Source: Hormiphora californensis (lineage: Eukaryota > Ctenophora > Tentaculata > Cydippida > Pleurobrachiidae). From it: a stretch of 64,000 nt of DNA. The first letter of the stretch is position 1; each line of letters starts with the position of its first letter. Shown one piece after another: positions 34,040-46,790 of this stretch. The notes below the pieces were generated by a model. It was not told the DNA's origin. It made no database searches and worked only from the letters and a program-made list of their open reading frames with translations. Position numbers and translations under genes: made by a program. The stretch spans positions 965,974-1,029,973 of the forward strand of contig CM035357.1 in the NCBI GenBank assembly GCA_020137815.1. Direction: 5' to 3'.

Positions 34040-34064
34040 AGTGAGAGTGAGAGAGAGACTGATA
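33030..34064. repeat. (GA)n microsatellites
   Basis: GA runs at 33030-33121 and 33952-34064. The DNA between shows no exon I can support. Confidence 0.93.
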
Positions 34065-35214
34065 ATGCGATTCACGTACTGTGAACTATGTAACGGCTAA
34101 ATATAGAACTGCTACAAACTAATAAGAAGAACACACAGTCTATCTGTGAGGCTGCATAATATTTAGCGGAATATACTGACGTAGTATTTGAAAGAAAAAT
34201 GATAAAAAGTTCGATAATTAAGTAATAATTGGGCCTTTTATACCATTATCACACTCGCATGATTTATGATTCTAGAATAGTGACTTCATGGCCCATGGGG
34301 TTGTATCAGTGGTAAAACGGCCGAAGATTGAAGAATGGATGGGAGGTCCGATTGATAGATAGCAAGCGAGGTGTATCGAAACTATCGATACAAGAGGTGG
34401 AAAATCAGTGGGAGGGAGGGGGTGTAGTGAGAGAGGGCTGAGCAAGGCCAAGGGGGAGGGGTCTAAGGTAAGGGCATGAGATCACCGTATATGAAAAAGT
34501 GAAAGTGAAAGGACCTTTGCTCTTGGGAGAAAGATAGAAAGGTGGGGTCTCAGGGGATGAGTGATATGGGAGGGAAAGAGGATCAGGAGACTCCTGAAAG
34601 GAGTGAGAATTGAGATATGGGAAGGAAAAAAACACGCGACACTTCAGATCTAACAGATAACAACTACACATCTGCTAATATATAAAGAATAAAACTGCGT
34701 GTGTGATACATGTTGTGTGACCTTCCTTCATACATTGTTTAACATCTTTCCTCTTTCATACATTAAATTAACACTTCCTTATTTAACATCTTCCTTATTT
34801 AACATCTTCATATATCCCCGAGGAAGATTCCTTCTATTATAATAAGTACAATGTCCTGATAATAAGTACAATGTCCTGATAATAATTTCTTTCAATTCCA
34901 GACTTCAACTTCATTCTTTCTTTCTATCTTTCTGTCGTCGTCAGGAATCAGGAGACACTCTCCTGGCTCCCCTAGTTACAGAACTGTAACGATCTATACA
35001 CACACACTGCCACGCAAATATACCGGGTCTATTTGGTGGGATAAGAAATGTAAAAACTCTCATTCTCAGTTCTCACGCTCTGTCTCTCACTCTCATTTCC
35101 TCTCACTCTCGTTTTCTCTCACTTTGTGTCTCTCACTCTCATTTCCTCTCACTCTCTGCTATGTAACCACAGACGAACTAGAGAGCATAAGGACAGAACA
35201 GCTATTATATAACG

Positions 35215-35320
35215 TCAGTTCAGCTACAGCTCAGAATACTACAGAACTAGTCAGAACTAGTCAGAACAACTCAGAACTACTCAGAAATGTCAGAACTAGT
35301 CAGAATCAAACTCAGAACAA
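35215..35320 (+). repeat. CAGAACTAGT decamer repeat
   Basis: Seven or so imperfect copies of TCAGAACTAG (with AACAAC and AAATGT variants). Confidence 0.8.
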
Positions 35321-36377
35321 CCGCACTGATCATCGCATTCCTAATTGGCTAAAGCCAATAGGCACATGACGAGGAAGGGAAAAAGATATAATCAATCACA
35401 AACAAACTCCGCCTTCACTATCCTAAGTTTTACAATTACCTTTTGTTTGTTACCCAAAAAACGTCGTTTACTTTGATAAACACCAACTTCACAAAACCTC
35501 TACATCCTACCCATTACACCCTTCAACACTTACAACCTACAATACCTGTCACCTCCGACAACGGTAATCCCCGATCTTACACCCCTACACCTTAATCTCA
35601 CATCTCTACACCTCTCACCTCTTCAACTCGACACCTCCTCACTCGTCTTGTCACCGCGTCTGATTGCGTCTAGCTGACAGGGTACGAACCTCGGCTTTAG
35701 ACGACCAGCCCTTTGACCACCGATACTACACTTAGGCCCTAGTTTCTGTGCGTTGCATACCTCCTAGACTTCATTAAGTACGACAGGAATTAAACTTCGG
35801 TCTTCAGTATATCCCAACTGACCGATAAAAGCTGCCAAATCCGGATTCAACTCCGGCGGCTAGTCTGCAGCTAGGGACGTCCAGATGTCCGCGAAATGCA
35901 TCTCATAGTTGCAACTGATTCTAAAATTTAATGGAAATTTAGACGTTAGAGCTATGGTTTTATGTTATATCTTGAATAATAACATTTTGAACTTTTACAT
36001 TGAGAGATCATGTTAGGACGTAGAGTAGAGGTCATGAACTACAGTCGAAAGACAATACCTTTCAGAGATCAGTTATCGTTGATTCTAGGATTAGGAATAA
36101 GTAATATTTTATCTTTTTTATAGTACATCACCATTTTACCTTGCACGGGTGGGATCACAGTACGATGGATAGAATCATGCTCGGTTGAAAGAGAAGGATC
36201 GATCGCCGGATTGTCAAAAACCAACTCTTGGAGCAGAACCAGAATCTACTCATTTAGTTTCCACTCGGATTATGAGGTCTTTTGTTATTTAATTTTCTTT
36301 TTTGATCTTCTAGCATACCACGCGAGTTAGTCTTGACTGTTTGGATCACAGGAAGCTCAATCATCCCGCCTTTACAG

Positions 36378-38861
36378 GCGTTGTCACTAGTTGTGTTCGG
36401 CACGCGGAGTTATATGCTTTAAAGATAATCAACCTGTTAAATCCTGCTGATGTTGATTTGTATGATGCTATATTTAACGAGGTCACTGTCCTAACCGATC
36501 TGACACCCCACCCTAATATAATCACAATGAACAAGGTATGTTCTATTCACTATTGTTATTTGTTATCCCCCTTTTTCCATGACTATATTCAGCAGATCTT
36601 CTCCAAAGGTTTATACAACAATAATATCCCCTATCCACAACAGATCTCCCTCTCCATAATAATAAAATGTTGAATAGCGTCCCTACATCCCTATTCTCCC
36701 CTCTAAAACATTGAATAATATTAATATTGTATCCTCCAGGCGTTCCGCAAGGAGACTACGGTGTATGTACTCCTGGAGTTAGCTAAGGAGGGGGTGCTGT
36801 TTGATTTTGTTAGCAAGTCTGCCTGTCTGATGGAGAAAACCGCTGCTGGACTGTTCAGACAACTATTACTGGGTAAATTCACACTACAGATACGCTGTTG
36901 TGTAAGATGGTATCCTACCTGAGATACCCCTGACTCAGTGACTCACATCTCTCAATATAATATACTTAAATCCCTCTCACTTCAAAATATCACTCCCCCA
37001 TCATTCCCAGGTTTAAAACATCTCCACGATAACGGGATAGTTCACAGAGACATCAAAATGGAAAACCTCCTCATTTCGGACAACCGCATCCTCAAACTAA
37101 CCGATTTTGGTTTTGCCAAAAAACTCCAAAATGGTGAAAAACTAAAGGATCTGTGTGGGACTCTCAGCTACTTGTCTCCTGAGATGATTCGAGCTGAGTA
37201 TGGGAGTAACAAGCACGGTTATGGGAGAGAGGTGGACATGTGGGCTTGTGGTGTGTTATTGTACATACTACTCATGGGTCAGCCACCATTCTCTAACTAC
37301 AGAAAGGTAAATGTCTAGGACTTAGGAACAAACAAACAAACAAACGGTATAGGGAGAAATTGCTTTTCACTGATCAGCTTTGTTCAGAATTCGTGCAGCA
37401 ATTTTTCATAAAATACTGAATTGCATCATGTCCCGTTGTTTCTCATCTAAATGGGGCTGATATCAGCTTTGCAAGATAACAAGCTTGAAGTAGAGAGAAA
37501 TAATGAGAAGGAGAGATAATAGAGAGAGCGATAGAGAAGGATATAGAAAGATAGAAAATGAGTTCTCACCCTGACGTCAAAGACACACAGAGTCAGAGCT
37601 GCATTGTGGTGAGATAGGAAGCAAAATCAGCACAGTTTCGTGTTTAGATTCTAACCAAGTTACGAATAATAAAAGCCAATGAATTTGATTGGATTTACTA
37701 GGATGGTGAGAAATACATCAACAAAAGAGAGCGAAAGTAGAAACTTCTGACTTCTATATATATTCTCCAAAGTTTCTTACCTAAACTCTAACCCACGCAG
37801 CCTGCACCACCGCCCCCGGGTACCTGCTGCTTCCAAACAGCTAACCCCACTCTCCCCACAGTTACACCTGCTACGGCAGATCCAGGAGGGTCGCTATGTG
37901 AAACAGGAGAGGCCTGGGAGCGGCTCTCTGGTCCAGCTTGGATCTGATAGATAGACTCCTTCAAGTTGACACGAACAAGAGACTAACTGTTGATGAGGCT
38001 CTCTGTCATCCCTGGCTACAGTGAGTAGATAATTCGATAATCGATAATTCCTGTATTATACTCTGCTATACTCCTGCATAACACTCAGTTATATTCCTGT
38101 GTTTTTTAACACTCTGTGATGTTCTTGATGGATTGTTGATCGCATGTCTCAATCTAGATTTACACATTTTATCGCGTGTTATAACAAGCATTTCTACAAT
38201 CTACAAGCATTTTTACATTCATTCACATTAGCATGCTGGCTCTATGAGCTCTCGACCATAATTGATACATTACTGTCTCCAGGACTAGGAACAAGCTTTT
38301 TAAAATATCCTCTCTGCTATCTTACTATACCTCGCCAGATTAGATATTGTTCTAATTTTCCTCCCTATGTAATCCTGATCAGATCTCATTCATACCACTC
38401 TCTCCAGGACATTCCACCCGAAACAAGGAAGAAAGACATTCAGGCAGGCAGCACTATTGGCAGTGTTTATATGTTATCTGAGACGTAAACTATTGTAAAC
38501 TCCGAACAGAATCCTCTGGAACTTGTACAGGTATTTTCATCAACTTCCTCTTGCAACTATTATGTTACTATTTTGATACTATTTTGCCCACATGTCTCTC
38601 CAGCAACGTAAATATAAATATAGCCCCGTTTCTACATAGTACGAGCGATTGTTTGTTTTGAAAGCTGAGACTTGTCACCCAGGAATATAATTTCCATTTC
38701 CAGAATTTACCCAATTTCTCTAATTCCAGAACGGTAAAGCTGCCCCCTACGGGGTACGGGAGATGAGACGAGTTATGGACGATGCTGCTTTTGCTGTTTA
38801 CGGACACTGGGTTCAGAGAGAGGATCCTGACACGCGATCCCACATGTTCTGTACTACCTAA
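36378..38861 (+). CDS. PHKG: Phosphorylase b kinase gamma catalytic subunit-like kinase (5' incomplete)
   Basis: Exons 36378-36535, 36740-36872, 37011-37306, 37862-38020, 38408-38530 and 38730-38861 (TAA). Seen: VVTSCVRH, catalytic Lys in LYALKII, HPNII, IVHRDIKMENLL, LTDFGFAKKL, GEKLKDLCGTLSYLSPE, GYGREVDMWACGVLL. After the kinase comes a tail matching PHKG: FHPKQGRKTF, then MRRVMDDAAFAVYGHWVQRE, as in the calmodulin-binding C-terminus of the gamma subunit. The enzyme phosphorylates glycogen phosphorylase within the phosphorylase-kinase holoenzyme; an unphosphorylatable activation loop is typical. The exon with the Gly-rich loop and start codon was not found. Exon 4 is 159 nt where 161 is needed, with breaks near 37911-37918 and 37933-37944. 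Exon 5 is 123 nt where 124 is needed, with a break near 38490-38495. All are apparent deletions. Either sequencing errors or a decaying gene; the strong conservation on both sides favours error. Confidence 0.87.
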
Positions 38862-38867
38862 AGGCCA

Positions 38868-38972
38868 GGAACCGACCGAATCAGGAAATACTGGTCCCTG
38901 ATTGGCTGATAACCTGTCACGTGACCTAAATAACGAGTTCTGATTGGTTGTTTACTTGTTTCGGTCGGTTCC
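38868..38972 (+). mobile_element. 105-bp MITE, copy 1
   Basis: GGAACCGACCGA ... TCGGTCGGTTCC inverted ends around a core with GATTGGCTGATAACC and CACGTGACC. It begins 7 bp after the PHKG-like stop codon, so it is part of the 3' UTR. Confidence 0.88.
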
Positions 38973-39256
38973 TGCTAAAGGCTAAACAGCGAACTGGGCA
39001 TACTATTAGGGGTGGTCTATTGTTATTCTCGGCCGTTCCACGACTATGTTTTATATTCTTCAAAAGGTCTTCTCCCAAGTTTTACATTGTAACAGTCTAA
39101 CTTGGCAAGTTTTACACTACAATGATATCTCCCTCGAAGGGAGTGGGTTCAGAGAATACTGCCTAGTTGGTGGAATAGTGGACTATATATGATATATTGT
39201 CTCTGTTGTAACTAGTTCGTAGCAAGAAAAAAACTGAATAGAAGTATTCCGCTCAG

Positions 39257-39560
39257 TGAGAGAGAGAGAGAGAGTGTGTGTGTGTGTGAGAGAGTAAGAG
39301 ATAGACACAAAGTGAGAGAAAACGAGAGTGAGAGACAGAGCGTGAGAGTGAGAGTGGGAGAAAACGAGAGTGAGAGACACAAAGTGAGAGAAAACGAGAG
39401 TGAGAGACAGAGCGTGAGAGTGAGAGACAGAGAGTGAGAGCGAGCGAGAATGAGAGGAAACGAGAGTGAGAGACAGAGTGAGCGAGAATGAGAGTGAGAG
39501 GAAACGAGAGTGAGAGACAGAGAGTGAGAGCGAGCGAGAATGAGAGGAAACGAGAGTGAG
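39257..39560. repeat. GAGTGAGA compound repeat
   Basis: About 40-bp higher-order units of AAACGAGAGTGAGAGACAGA over 300 bp. The long minus-strand frames here are pure Ser/Leu low complexity. Confidence 0.9.
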
Positions 39561-39756
39561 GGGCGAGAGGATAACGGTAAGGGGGGTGGCAGAGAGCCAT
39601 TCCCCGCAGGCCTGAGACAGAAGAGCAGGGGGAGACAAAGGAGGAACCTCCCAGATGATAGAGAGGCGAACGGAGCTTTGGCTGGAAAGGTATAAAGGAG
39701 CAAGACAAGAGCTCTGAGGACACAGTCTTCCGAAAATGAAGTAGGAGAAAGCGAGG

Positions 39757-42335
39757 GTATGGGGTGGTAAGACACTTTTTCACTGCCACGTTTGTTACGT
39801 TGAACGGGAAGGACTATACCCCGGCCCCTATTGAAATTGTTTACATTTGAGAGAGTTATCACACATTACATAGTGTGAGAGAAAAAAGAAAAGGGGAAAA
39901 AAAGTGTGTGTGTTGGTGGTGTTTGTATTTCAACAAGGAACCTACCCAAAACCGCCTTGGTTGAAAGCGGGCAACTCGATCTACAAGCAACCATCGCATC
40001 AAAAATCAGATATAGAGGAGAAGTAAATTGGTGAAAGGGCGGGAAGTAATGAGGAATTAGGGTAATGTTGGTACAATAGTGTGTTAGGCATGGATGAGTG
40101 GTTACATCAGTTCGGTAATACGTTTTGTGTCATGTTGCATTTGTTATGTTGGATTATTATTCAATACTGGTTGATCCCCCCCCCCCGCCCCCCCCCCCCC
40201 CCCCCCCCAGTTAGGGAGCCTAGTACATATCTCACCTTTTTAAGGGGAGGAAAACGCAGAATGAAGACATTGATGAGAAGTGTTTCATGAAGGGGGGTGG
40301 TGTGTGTGGTCGATGTAGGAGTGGTAGATGTAGGGTAGGTGTAGGGCGCGGTCACACTTGCCCAGCAGGTACCTATTTGTAGAGCAGGCTTTGGTTTGTT
40401 TTTATTGATAGTTCGAGTTTTTAGAGGGAGGAGGAAGACATGTTTAAGGCACGTTTATGCCTTCAAGGAAGGGTTAAGGCATATTGCACTAATTTAAAGG
40501 AACTGGCAGAGGTTATCTGGGGATGAGAGGGGTTGAGGTTTTTTCGTACAAGGGTTTGATGTTCCCCTAGTAGTTACTTATAGGTGCGCTTGTGAGGCCC
40601 GTTTCAGGGGCTGGTTTGTTCTCCCTAATAAGGGATGGAAGGGGGTGGTTACTGGTGTAGTTAGTGGAAGGTTAATGGGAGGGGTTGCTTATTAGTTAGT
40701 TTGGTGGTTTTGGGTGGCGTGGTTGTTTGTTCGCCGCTCGCGCTCTCTCGCCCAGAGGTCCTGTATTGGTACACAATTAAGCACAACCAGTCATTAAACA
40801 TTCAAATACAGGGCGACCAAGCGGTTAAAGATATGAAAACCGATAATAATCACAAAATCTTAAACCCCTTTATTGCAAGGGGAGTCATTTGCAGGGCATG
40901 CTCCCTGAATAAGGGCGGTAAGTTCATCGCTCATACTACCACACCCGTCATTCTTCAGGGTATCGACAATATAGAGGGAGTTAAAATTTGCTTTCTATTA
41001 AAACAGACAAGTCAACCTCCCATGTTTCAGTGGGAACTAAGCTCAAAAATACGCCCTGTAATCTCTCATCCTAGCGCAGAGAGAGAGGCGAGAGATGAGA
41101 GAGCGAGAGCAGACTAAACAGAAAGAAGAGTAGAGGAAGGAAGAGGGAGGTGGACCGGGGGGGAAGAGTAAAGGAAGAAATGGTAACGTGTGGATAGGGG
41201 TAAAGTGAGTGTTTGATATTATTGTGGGAATGACGATAACCCTTCCTTTTGTATTTAACTTCTTGGTCTCATCGGTCCTATCATCTTTCTCTTGCCAGGT
41301 ATCTCTAGGCTCTCTTGGATCTCTCTACCCCTATCTCGCTCTCTTCTCTCATTCTATCTATGAGTCGTTCGCTCTTTCTCTCTCTTCTTTCTCCACTTGT
41401 CGCGCTCTTCTGACTTAGACCAGCTAGACCAGATTGCACCCTCATCGTCCCACCAAAACTTTTCAGCTGGCCAGTGGGTAGGGGTTGGAAAAGCATCGGG
41501 CGGGAACATTTCCAATCCAAGGGAACCAAGCTAAAATTTGGGACCCTAAGCGGGATATCACCACTCACCCCAGATGCACCATAATTAACCTATACATGCA
41601 AGAACAAAGCCAGTCACGACAATGTATCCCAGAAAACAATGAGTGATACCACGTACCCGGACCAGTGCCTCGCTACCTTTATAAGAGCCGCATACAAACG
41701 GGTGTGTGGGACAGTTATACACCCCACCCACAAACCACACAATCAGCTATCTCGATTATGAGGCGAGAGCTATATCTCTTGCTAGAAGGGGTGCAAATAG
41801 GTGATAGGAGCAGCAGGGATGTTATCTTTATATGCAGGTGTATATTTGATTGATCCTTTGTCTTATTAATACCTCAGTTACCGCTAAGAAACAACCCGTC
41901 AACAACATACAACGGAACGTAGACCTAGTCCTATCACGGTGGACTGGGCAGTTGCTCCACGAGCAGTGCTTCGATCTGGGCTGCCATGCGGCTAGATCGC
42001 GCTCCAGAAAGTCCTTCCTGCCTCTACAAGTCCGTCAGTTTGTCAAAACATCCCTACTCATGATGGTGCTGGCAGGCGGCTGTCTAGAAGTTTAGGTAGA
42101 AAGAAATCATGTCATTAACTTTGTTTGACAACACTGAACCTGCGTGCTCCGAGAAATGGTAGCACACACTGAGTGATGGGGTGAGACAGACAGTTCGTGC
42201 AAGTCACCGGGGTCAGGGTCAAGGCAGGGACCTTAGGAGTGAGATTATCGTGCTGTCAATCCAATAGTTGGACTGCCACAGGATCGAGAAAATGCCGCGC
42301 TGACGTCGGAAAAAAAAAAAAAAAAAAAAAAAAAA
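39757..42335 (+). mobile_element. Poly(A)-tailed 2.6-kb insertion
   Basis: AAAGCGAGG occurs immediately before (39748-39756) and after (42336-42344) the segment. The segment ends in about 29 A's (42310-42338). The inverted sister copy near 53660 has the uninterrupted site. This is the signature of LINE-type reverse-transcription insertion: a LINE fragment, SINE or retrocopy. It holds ORFs 40701-41117 (138 aa) and 41850-42095 (81 aa) that I do not recognise, and a long C-run at 40178-40209. Confidence 0.8.
40701..41117 (+). CDS. Unrecognised 138-residue ORF inside the poly(A) insertion
   Basis: An open frame with mixed composition (for example IKHNQSLNIQIQGDQAVKDM and GVICRACSLNKGGKFIAHTT), more protein-like than the surrounding low-complexity frames, opening at a TTG. 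No family motif was seen. It could be a fragment of a retroelement or of a reverse-transcribed mRNA, or chance. Confidence 0.25.
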   Translation: MVVLGGVVVCSPLALSRPEVLYWYTIKHNQSLNIQIQGDQAVKDMKTDNNHKILNPFIARGVICRACSLNKGGKFIAHTTTPVILQGIDNIEGVKICFLLKQTSQPPMFQWELSSKIRPVISHPSAEREARDERARAD

Positions 42336-42344
42336 AAAGCGAGG

Positions 42345-43727
42345 TACAGACATTCATAAAATATTAACCCCTGGCTTTCTATTAGAAAGTTGGATATTAT
42401 TCATTTCACAAGTATGGAACATCCAGTACTCTATAAACTGACCCCCCCCCCCCCATTCACCAAAGTTCTGGAGGAAAGAAGGGGACCAAGGTCTACAAAT
42501 ATTGTAAGTGGTGGTCAAGGTAGGGGACGATATTATGCTAAATAAACATTCAAGGGGATATAAAAAAGGCTACATGTATGATAATAAAACGGGCGCGCCT
42601 AATCAGACCGCACGCTCGCGTCAATGGGCCCACAGCAGACGGCGAGCGATGGTCAGCGTATGAACATCTGAAGAAACTAAGCAGGTCCGAGTAGTCAGAA
42701 ACAGACGCACAGAAGATGGCACGAAGACTGAGAGAGAAGGAGATCGACTCGCGCCCTCAATCAATGCCGCCCAAGCTCGACCCACACCTCTCAAATCTGC
42801 ACCAAAGCAGTGACCGGATTTCCCCCGCAAAGACACTCCCTTACATAAAGCACCTACGTCCCACTGCCAAGCGCATCCCACCCCGCTCCGACCCGATCGC
42901 CGACACAGCGTTTTGACACCGCCTGGAGGACCCCCGGCTACCGATGACACTTTGCCGCGGACAGACGAGGTGAGAGCAACTTGAGAGAGGAGCAGCGAGA
43001 GAAGATCAGAGCGAGAAGAGGGAGAGAAGCAGAGAGCCTGAGAGGTCCGAGAGATACCTCTGACCCGGAGACGGATGACGAGAGAGACAGACGGAGAGAT
43101 GAGAGGAGAAGAGCTGTGAGAAGCGAGAGTAGACGAGAGGAGAGAGAACGGAGAGGGCACGAGGAGAGAGAGAGAATTGCCTGAGGAGAGAGAAAAGAGG
43201 AGCAGAAAGAGAGACGCGACTGAGGCGAGGAGAGAGAGAAGAGAGAAGAGAGGAGAGAAGGGACAGAGGACAGAGAAGCAGACCAGCCAGAGGAGGAGGG
43301 AGAGAGCGACAAAGAGAGGGAGCGGACGAGATCGACACGGGAAAAGATGAGTACGAGAGACCGAGACGACAGAGAGAAAGCAGAGCGACATGCAGAGGAA
43401 CTGAGGCAAAGAGGTACAGGGAACGAGAGAGAATGCCCTGAGAGGGAGCAGGAAGAGGAGAGAGAGATGTAGAGAGAAGAGAGAGAAAGAGAGAGAGAGG
43501 AGGAGATGAGACGACGAGGAGGAGAAGATCACGAGGGAGACGAGAGGAAGAGGAGGAGAGGTGGAGAGAGAGAGAGAGAGATAAAGAAAATAAGGGGTGG
43601 TATAAACATCTGGCCCACCCCCACTCTAGAAAGCCTCTATGAGTATCATTGTCTTATATTAAAGGGCATTGATTGCCACACAAAAAAAACCTCATTTAAT
43701 GTGTGTACTTGTACATTGCATATTGAG

Positions 43728-43783
<56 letters not shown>

Positions 43784-43970
43784 CACAATAACGTAGTACA
43801 TAGTATCACGCAGTCAGTATCACACCATTATCTTGTTTACTCAGTCCCATAATCATCTCACTCATTCTGAGGGTTCGAGATGGTACAAAGACACAGAATT
43901 TCTGTATTTCTTTGTCACATCTCGAACCCTCTTTAGCCCCTCTCTCCTCTCTCCTTCTTCTCCATTCTAA
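42345..43970. repeat. Inverted repeat, left copy (with ~1 kb purine-rich expansion)
   Basis: 42345-42600 is the complement of about 53430-53660 (CACCAAAGTTCTG, GGTGGTCAAGGTAGGG, GGCTACATGTAT). 43570-43970 is the complement of about 52905-53285 (ATTAAAGGGCATTGATTG, TTTCTTTGTCACATCTCG). Between them, 42600-43570 is a GA-rich low-complexity block standing where the other copy has a plain (CT)n run. Confidence 0.85.
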
Positions 43971-44558
43971 TAAGATACCTCACCAAACGGGTACAACAGC
44001 CGTCCAACACAATGAAAGGGACTGCACCACCCTCCCCCACCCCATCACGTGTTATTTAGTACACAACCCCCCCCCCCCCGCCCCGCCCCATCACGTGTTA
44101 TTTAGTACACAACCTAGGTTCATTCAGTGTAACAATAAAGGAGTTCGAAGGGAGAAAGCCCCGACCCTCAAATATCAGTACCGGCTAAGATATATTTTGT
44201 TTGTAGCCCCTACGATAAATTCAATATTCATCAACCCAAGTTTCAGCATCATTCCATTTTCCATTACACCAACATTTTACATTCAACAATAACCTTTAAC
44301 GCAATAGTACTATTTTATATATTATGGTGAATTTCTCTGCCATCTGTCTCTCTCTTTTTAACATTTTGTGGCATATGGGAACTAGTATAATTGATACAGT
44401 TTCTCAAGAGGCCGCAGTATAACATTATGTCTGAGAAGAGGAAGATCAGACAAGAAGGAAGCTCGGAGAGATGTGAAGTGGATAAAGATAGTTGTTATAG
44501 GACATCATCATAATATATCCCGCATAGAAAGAGATAATTATTATATGTCTCTCCTCTT

Positions 44559-44626
<68 letters not shown>

Positions 44627-44632
44627 TCTCTG
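43728..44632. repeat. (GA)n, duplicated CACGTGTTATTT segment, and (CT)n
   Basis: (GA)n at 43728-43780. CCCATCACGTGTTATTTAGT occurs twice at about 44042 and 44088 around a C-run. (CT)n at 44561-44632. Confidence 0.9.
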
Positions 44633-45779
44633 CAAAGACATCATTAGCGAAGAGGGAGATAGAGTATTATAGACAGACGGCAGGCCATTGTGTGTGTGGG
44701 CTTAGGCCAAATAGTGGAGAAGGAAGGGATAGAGAGGGAGAGCGAGAGAGATAGATAGATAGCTTAGATAGATAGCGAGAGAGGGAGGGAGAGGGAGAAA
44801 GAGAGAGAGATGGAGAGAGAGAGAGAGAGTCATCCTCCTTCAAAGAGGAATGATCCCTCTCCTGTCTCCGTAATTATGCGATAAAATATGATATCGGGTT
44901 AAACAGCTGATGCAAGATCACTAGCCTTTCTTTCTCTAGGGATACATAAACTCTCCCAGGAAAAAATAGAGAAGATCCAGAAAGGAATGTCAACGTGATC
45001 AGTGCCCACAGAGCCACACACACACACACATACACACAGACATGACACACATGCTGGTTCATTGCCAGACGTTCTCATATTACACCCTCCAAATCATGTG
45101 CTCCTTTCTTTTGGACTCTGGTAACACCAGAAGAGAAAGGACCACAAATTGTTTTTACCCCCCCCCCCCTGTTGCAGGAACAACATTATCATGTGACGGG
45201 GTATAGAGTTTTTGTAGCCCCCCCCCCCCCCCCCCCCGGGTCATTAGTGGTAATCCCAGGAGGATTGTGTTGGAAGAGAAATATGATCCACACAGGAGAA
45301 ATGAATGGTGATTTCGAGGCAATACCTTGAAAACAAGTTAATTCTGAGAACGACCAAAATTCAGTTTCTAATATTTCTCAATCAGGCTTTTCAATAAGAT
45401 GGCCATTTCTCACAGCTTACCATTGCACACATTTCGAAAAGGTGTATTTTCTTAACAACAAAGTTGCACAATCATAATTTTCATTCTCCACCCTTTCTCT
45501 CTCTCGAGGTCTTTATCTACTGTCCACCCTTTCTCTCTCTCTCTCTCTCGAGTTCTTTCTCTCACTGTGTTCACATACTACAAACTGCACACAAAGTATT
45601 ATCCCTTTGTCTCACAACATCGAGGGTCAACCATTCTATACACGTTCCTCAATCCTCTCAATACCCCCCTCCTCTAGATAACCCCTTACTAACATCATGA
45701 AACTATAATAGTCCCCCTCTACTATAACACACAGTAGAATCCACGTGATCCGGGCACTACTACATTGCACCGTGCAAAT

Positions 45780-46473
45780 GTTTAATGCGAACATGCGGCC
45801 AAAATTAAGCAAACATTGGAAGCCCGAGCGAAGTAGACTACGGGAGAGAAGCCCACCGGACGGCGAGAAAGACACGCAATACCGAGAGCAGTGAGAAGAA
45901 GAACGGAGAGAGAGAGGCAAGAAGAGGAGAGAATCGAGAATCCGGATACAGACGCCGACAAGACGGAGTAGCAAAGGACGGAGAGGAGAGAGAGAGAGGA
46001 ACGAGCAAGAGAAGATAGGAGATGAGAGAGGAGAGAGGGGGAGAAGAGGAGAGAGAGAGAGAAGAGAACGGAGAGAAGGAGAGAGAGAGAGAGGATACAC
46101 CTCCTCGCTTCTCTTCCCGAGAGCCAGCGAGAGCGCCAGCGACATCCTGGCACGGAAGAAGGAGAGAGACGAGACGAGAGGACGGACCAGAGAGAGAGAG
46201 CAGAGACGGACGAGGGGAGAAGGGGGAATGAGATACGTAGAAGGGAGAGGCGGAGAGAAAAGAGAAACAGCAGCACCGAGGGAAGAGGAACAAGAGGAGA
46301 GAGGGAGAGAGAAGGACGGGAATGTAAAAAAAAGAAAGGCAAGAGGGGGAGGAGGAGTCGAGCACGATTTATCTCAAGAATGAGAGAAGAAGCGACAAGA
46401 AGCGGTAGAGAGGAGAGACAGCAGACGAGCAGGCGACTCGGACCGGACAGAGGAGTAGAGCGAGAAACGGAGG

Positions 46474-46532
<59 letters not shown>

Positions 46533-46560
46533 GAGAGAGATAAAAGAACACAATGGTGGA
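45780..46560. repeat. Purine-rich low-complexity block
   Basis: About 800 bp of AGAGAGGAGAGA-type sequence on plus with scattered C and T. It resembles the block at 42640-43570 in composition. Long frames read through it because stop codons are rare; no protein family is visible. Confidence 0.7.
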
Positions 46561-46790
46561 GAGAGTAGTAGTGTCTATAGCTTGCATTAGCTCGAAACGG
46601 AAGTATGGAGCCGCGAGTGTGTAAAAGCACTAAACTCTATCAACTAGAGACATGTGCTAGTGTGACAACTGTACGTGACAATCGGAAACGTTTATGGACC
46701 GGAAAATAGGGCCTACAATTCACAAAGAATGGTAAAAGACATTTTCACCAGGGGGTTGCTAAAAACAGTAAAACAGTTTTTGAGACAAAC

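Noticed and set aside
36136-36160. Possible Gly-loop exon of the PHKG-like kinase (CTTGCACGGGTGGGATCACA before GT)
   Set aside because: The glycines do not align with GxGxxS in the frame demanded by the downstream exon, and upstream stops are close.
39183-39862. Three overlapping minus-strand ORFs of 151-216 aa
   Set aside because: SHSLSLSLT repeats from the GAGTGAGA array; all frames open at once.
42621-43532. 303-aa minus-strand ORF
   Set aside because: Ser/Leu/Arg low complexity produced by GA-rich DNA lacking stop codons; no domain pattern.
45782-46630. 282-aa minus-strand ORF
   Set aside because: Same low-complexity origin as 42621-43532.
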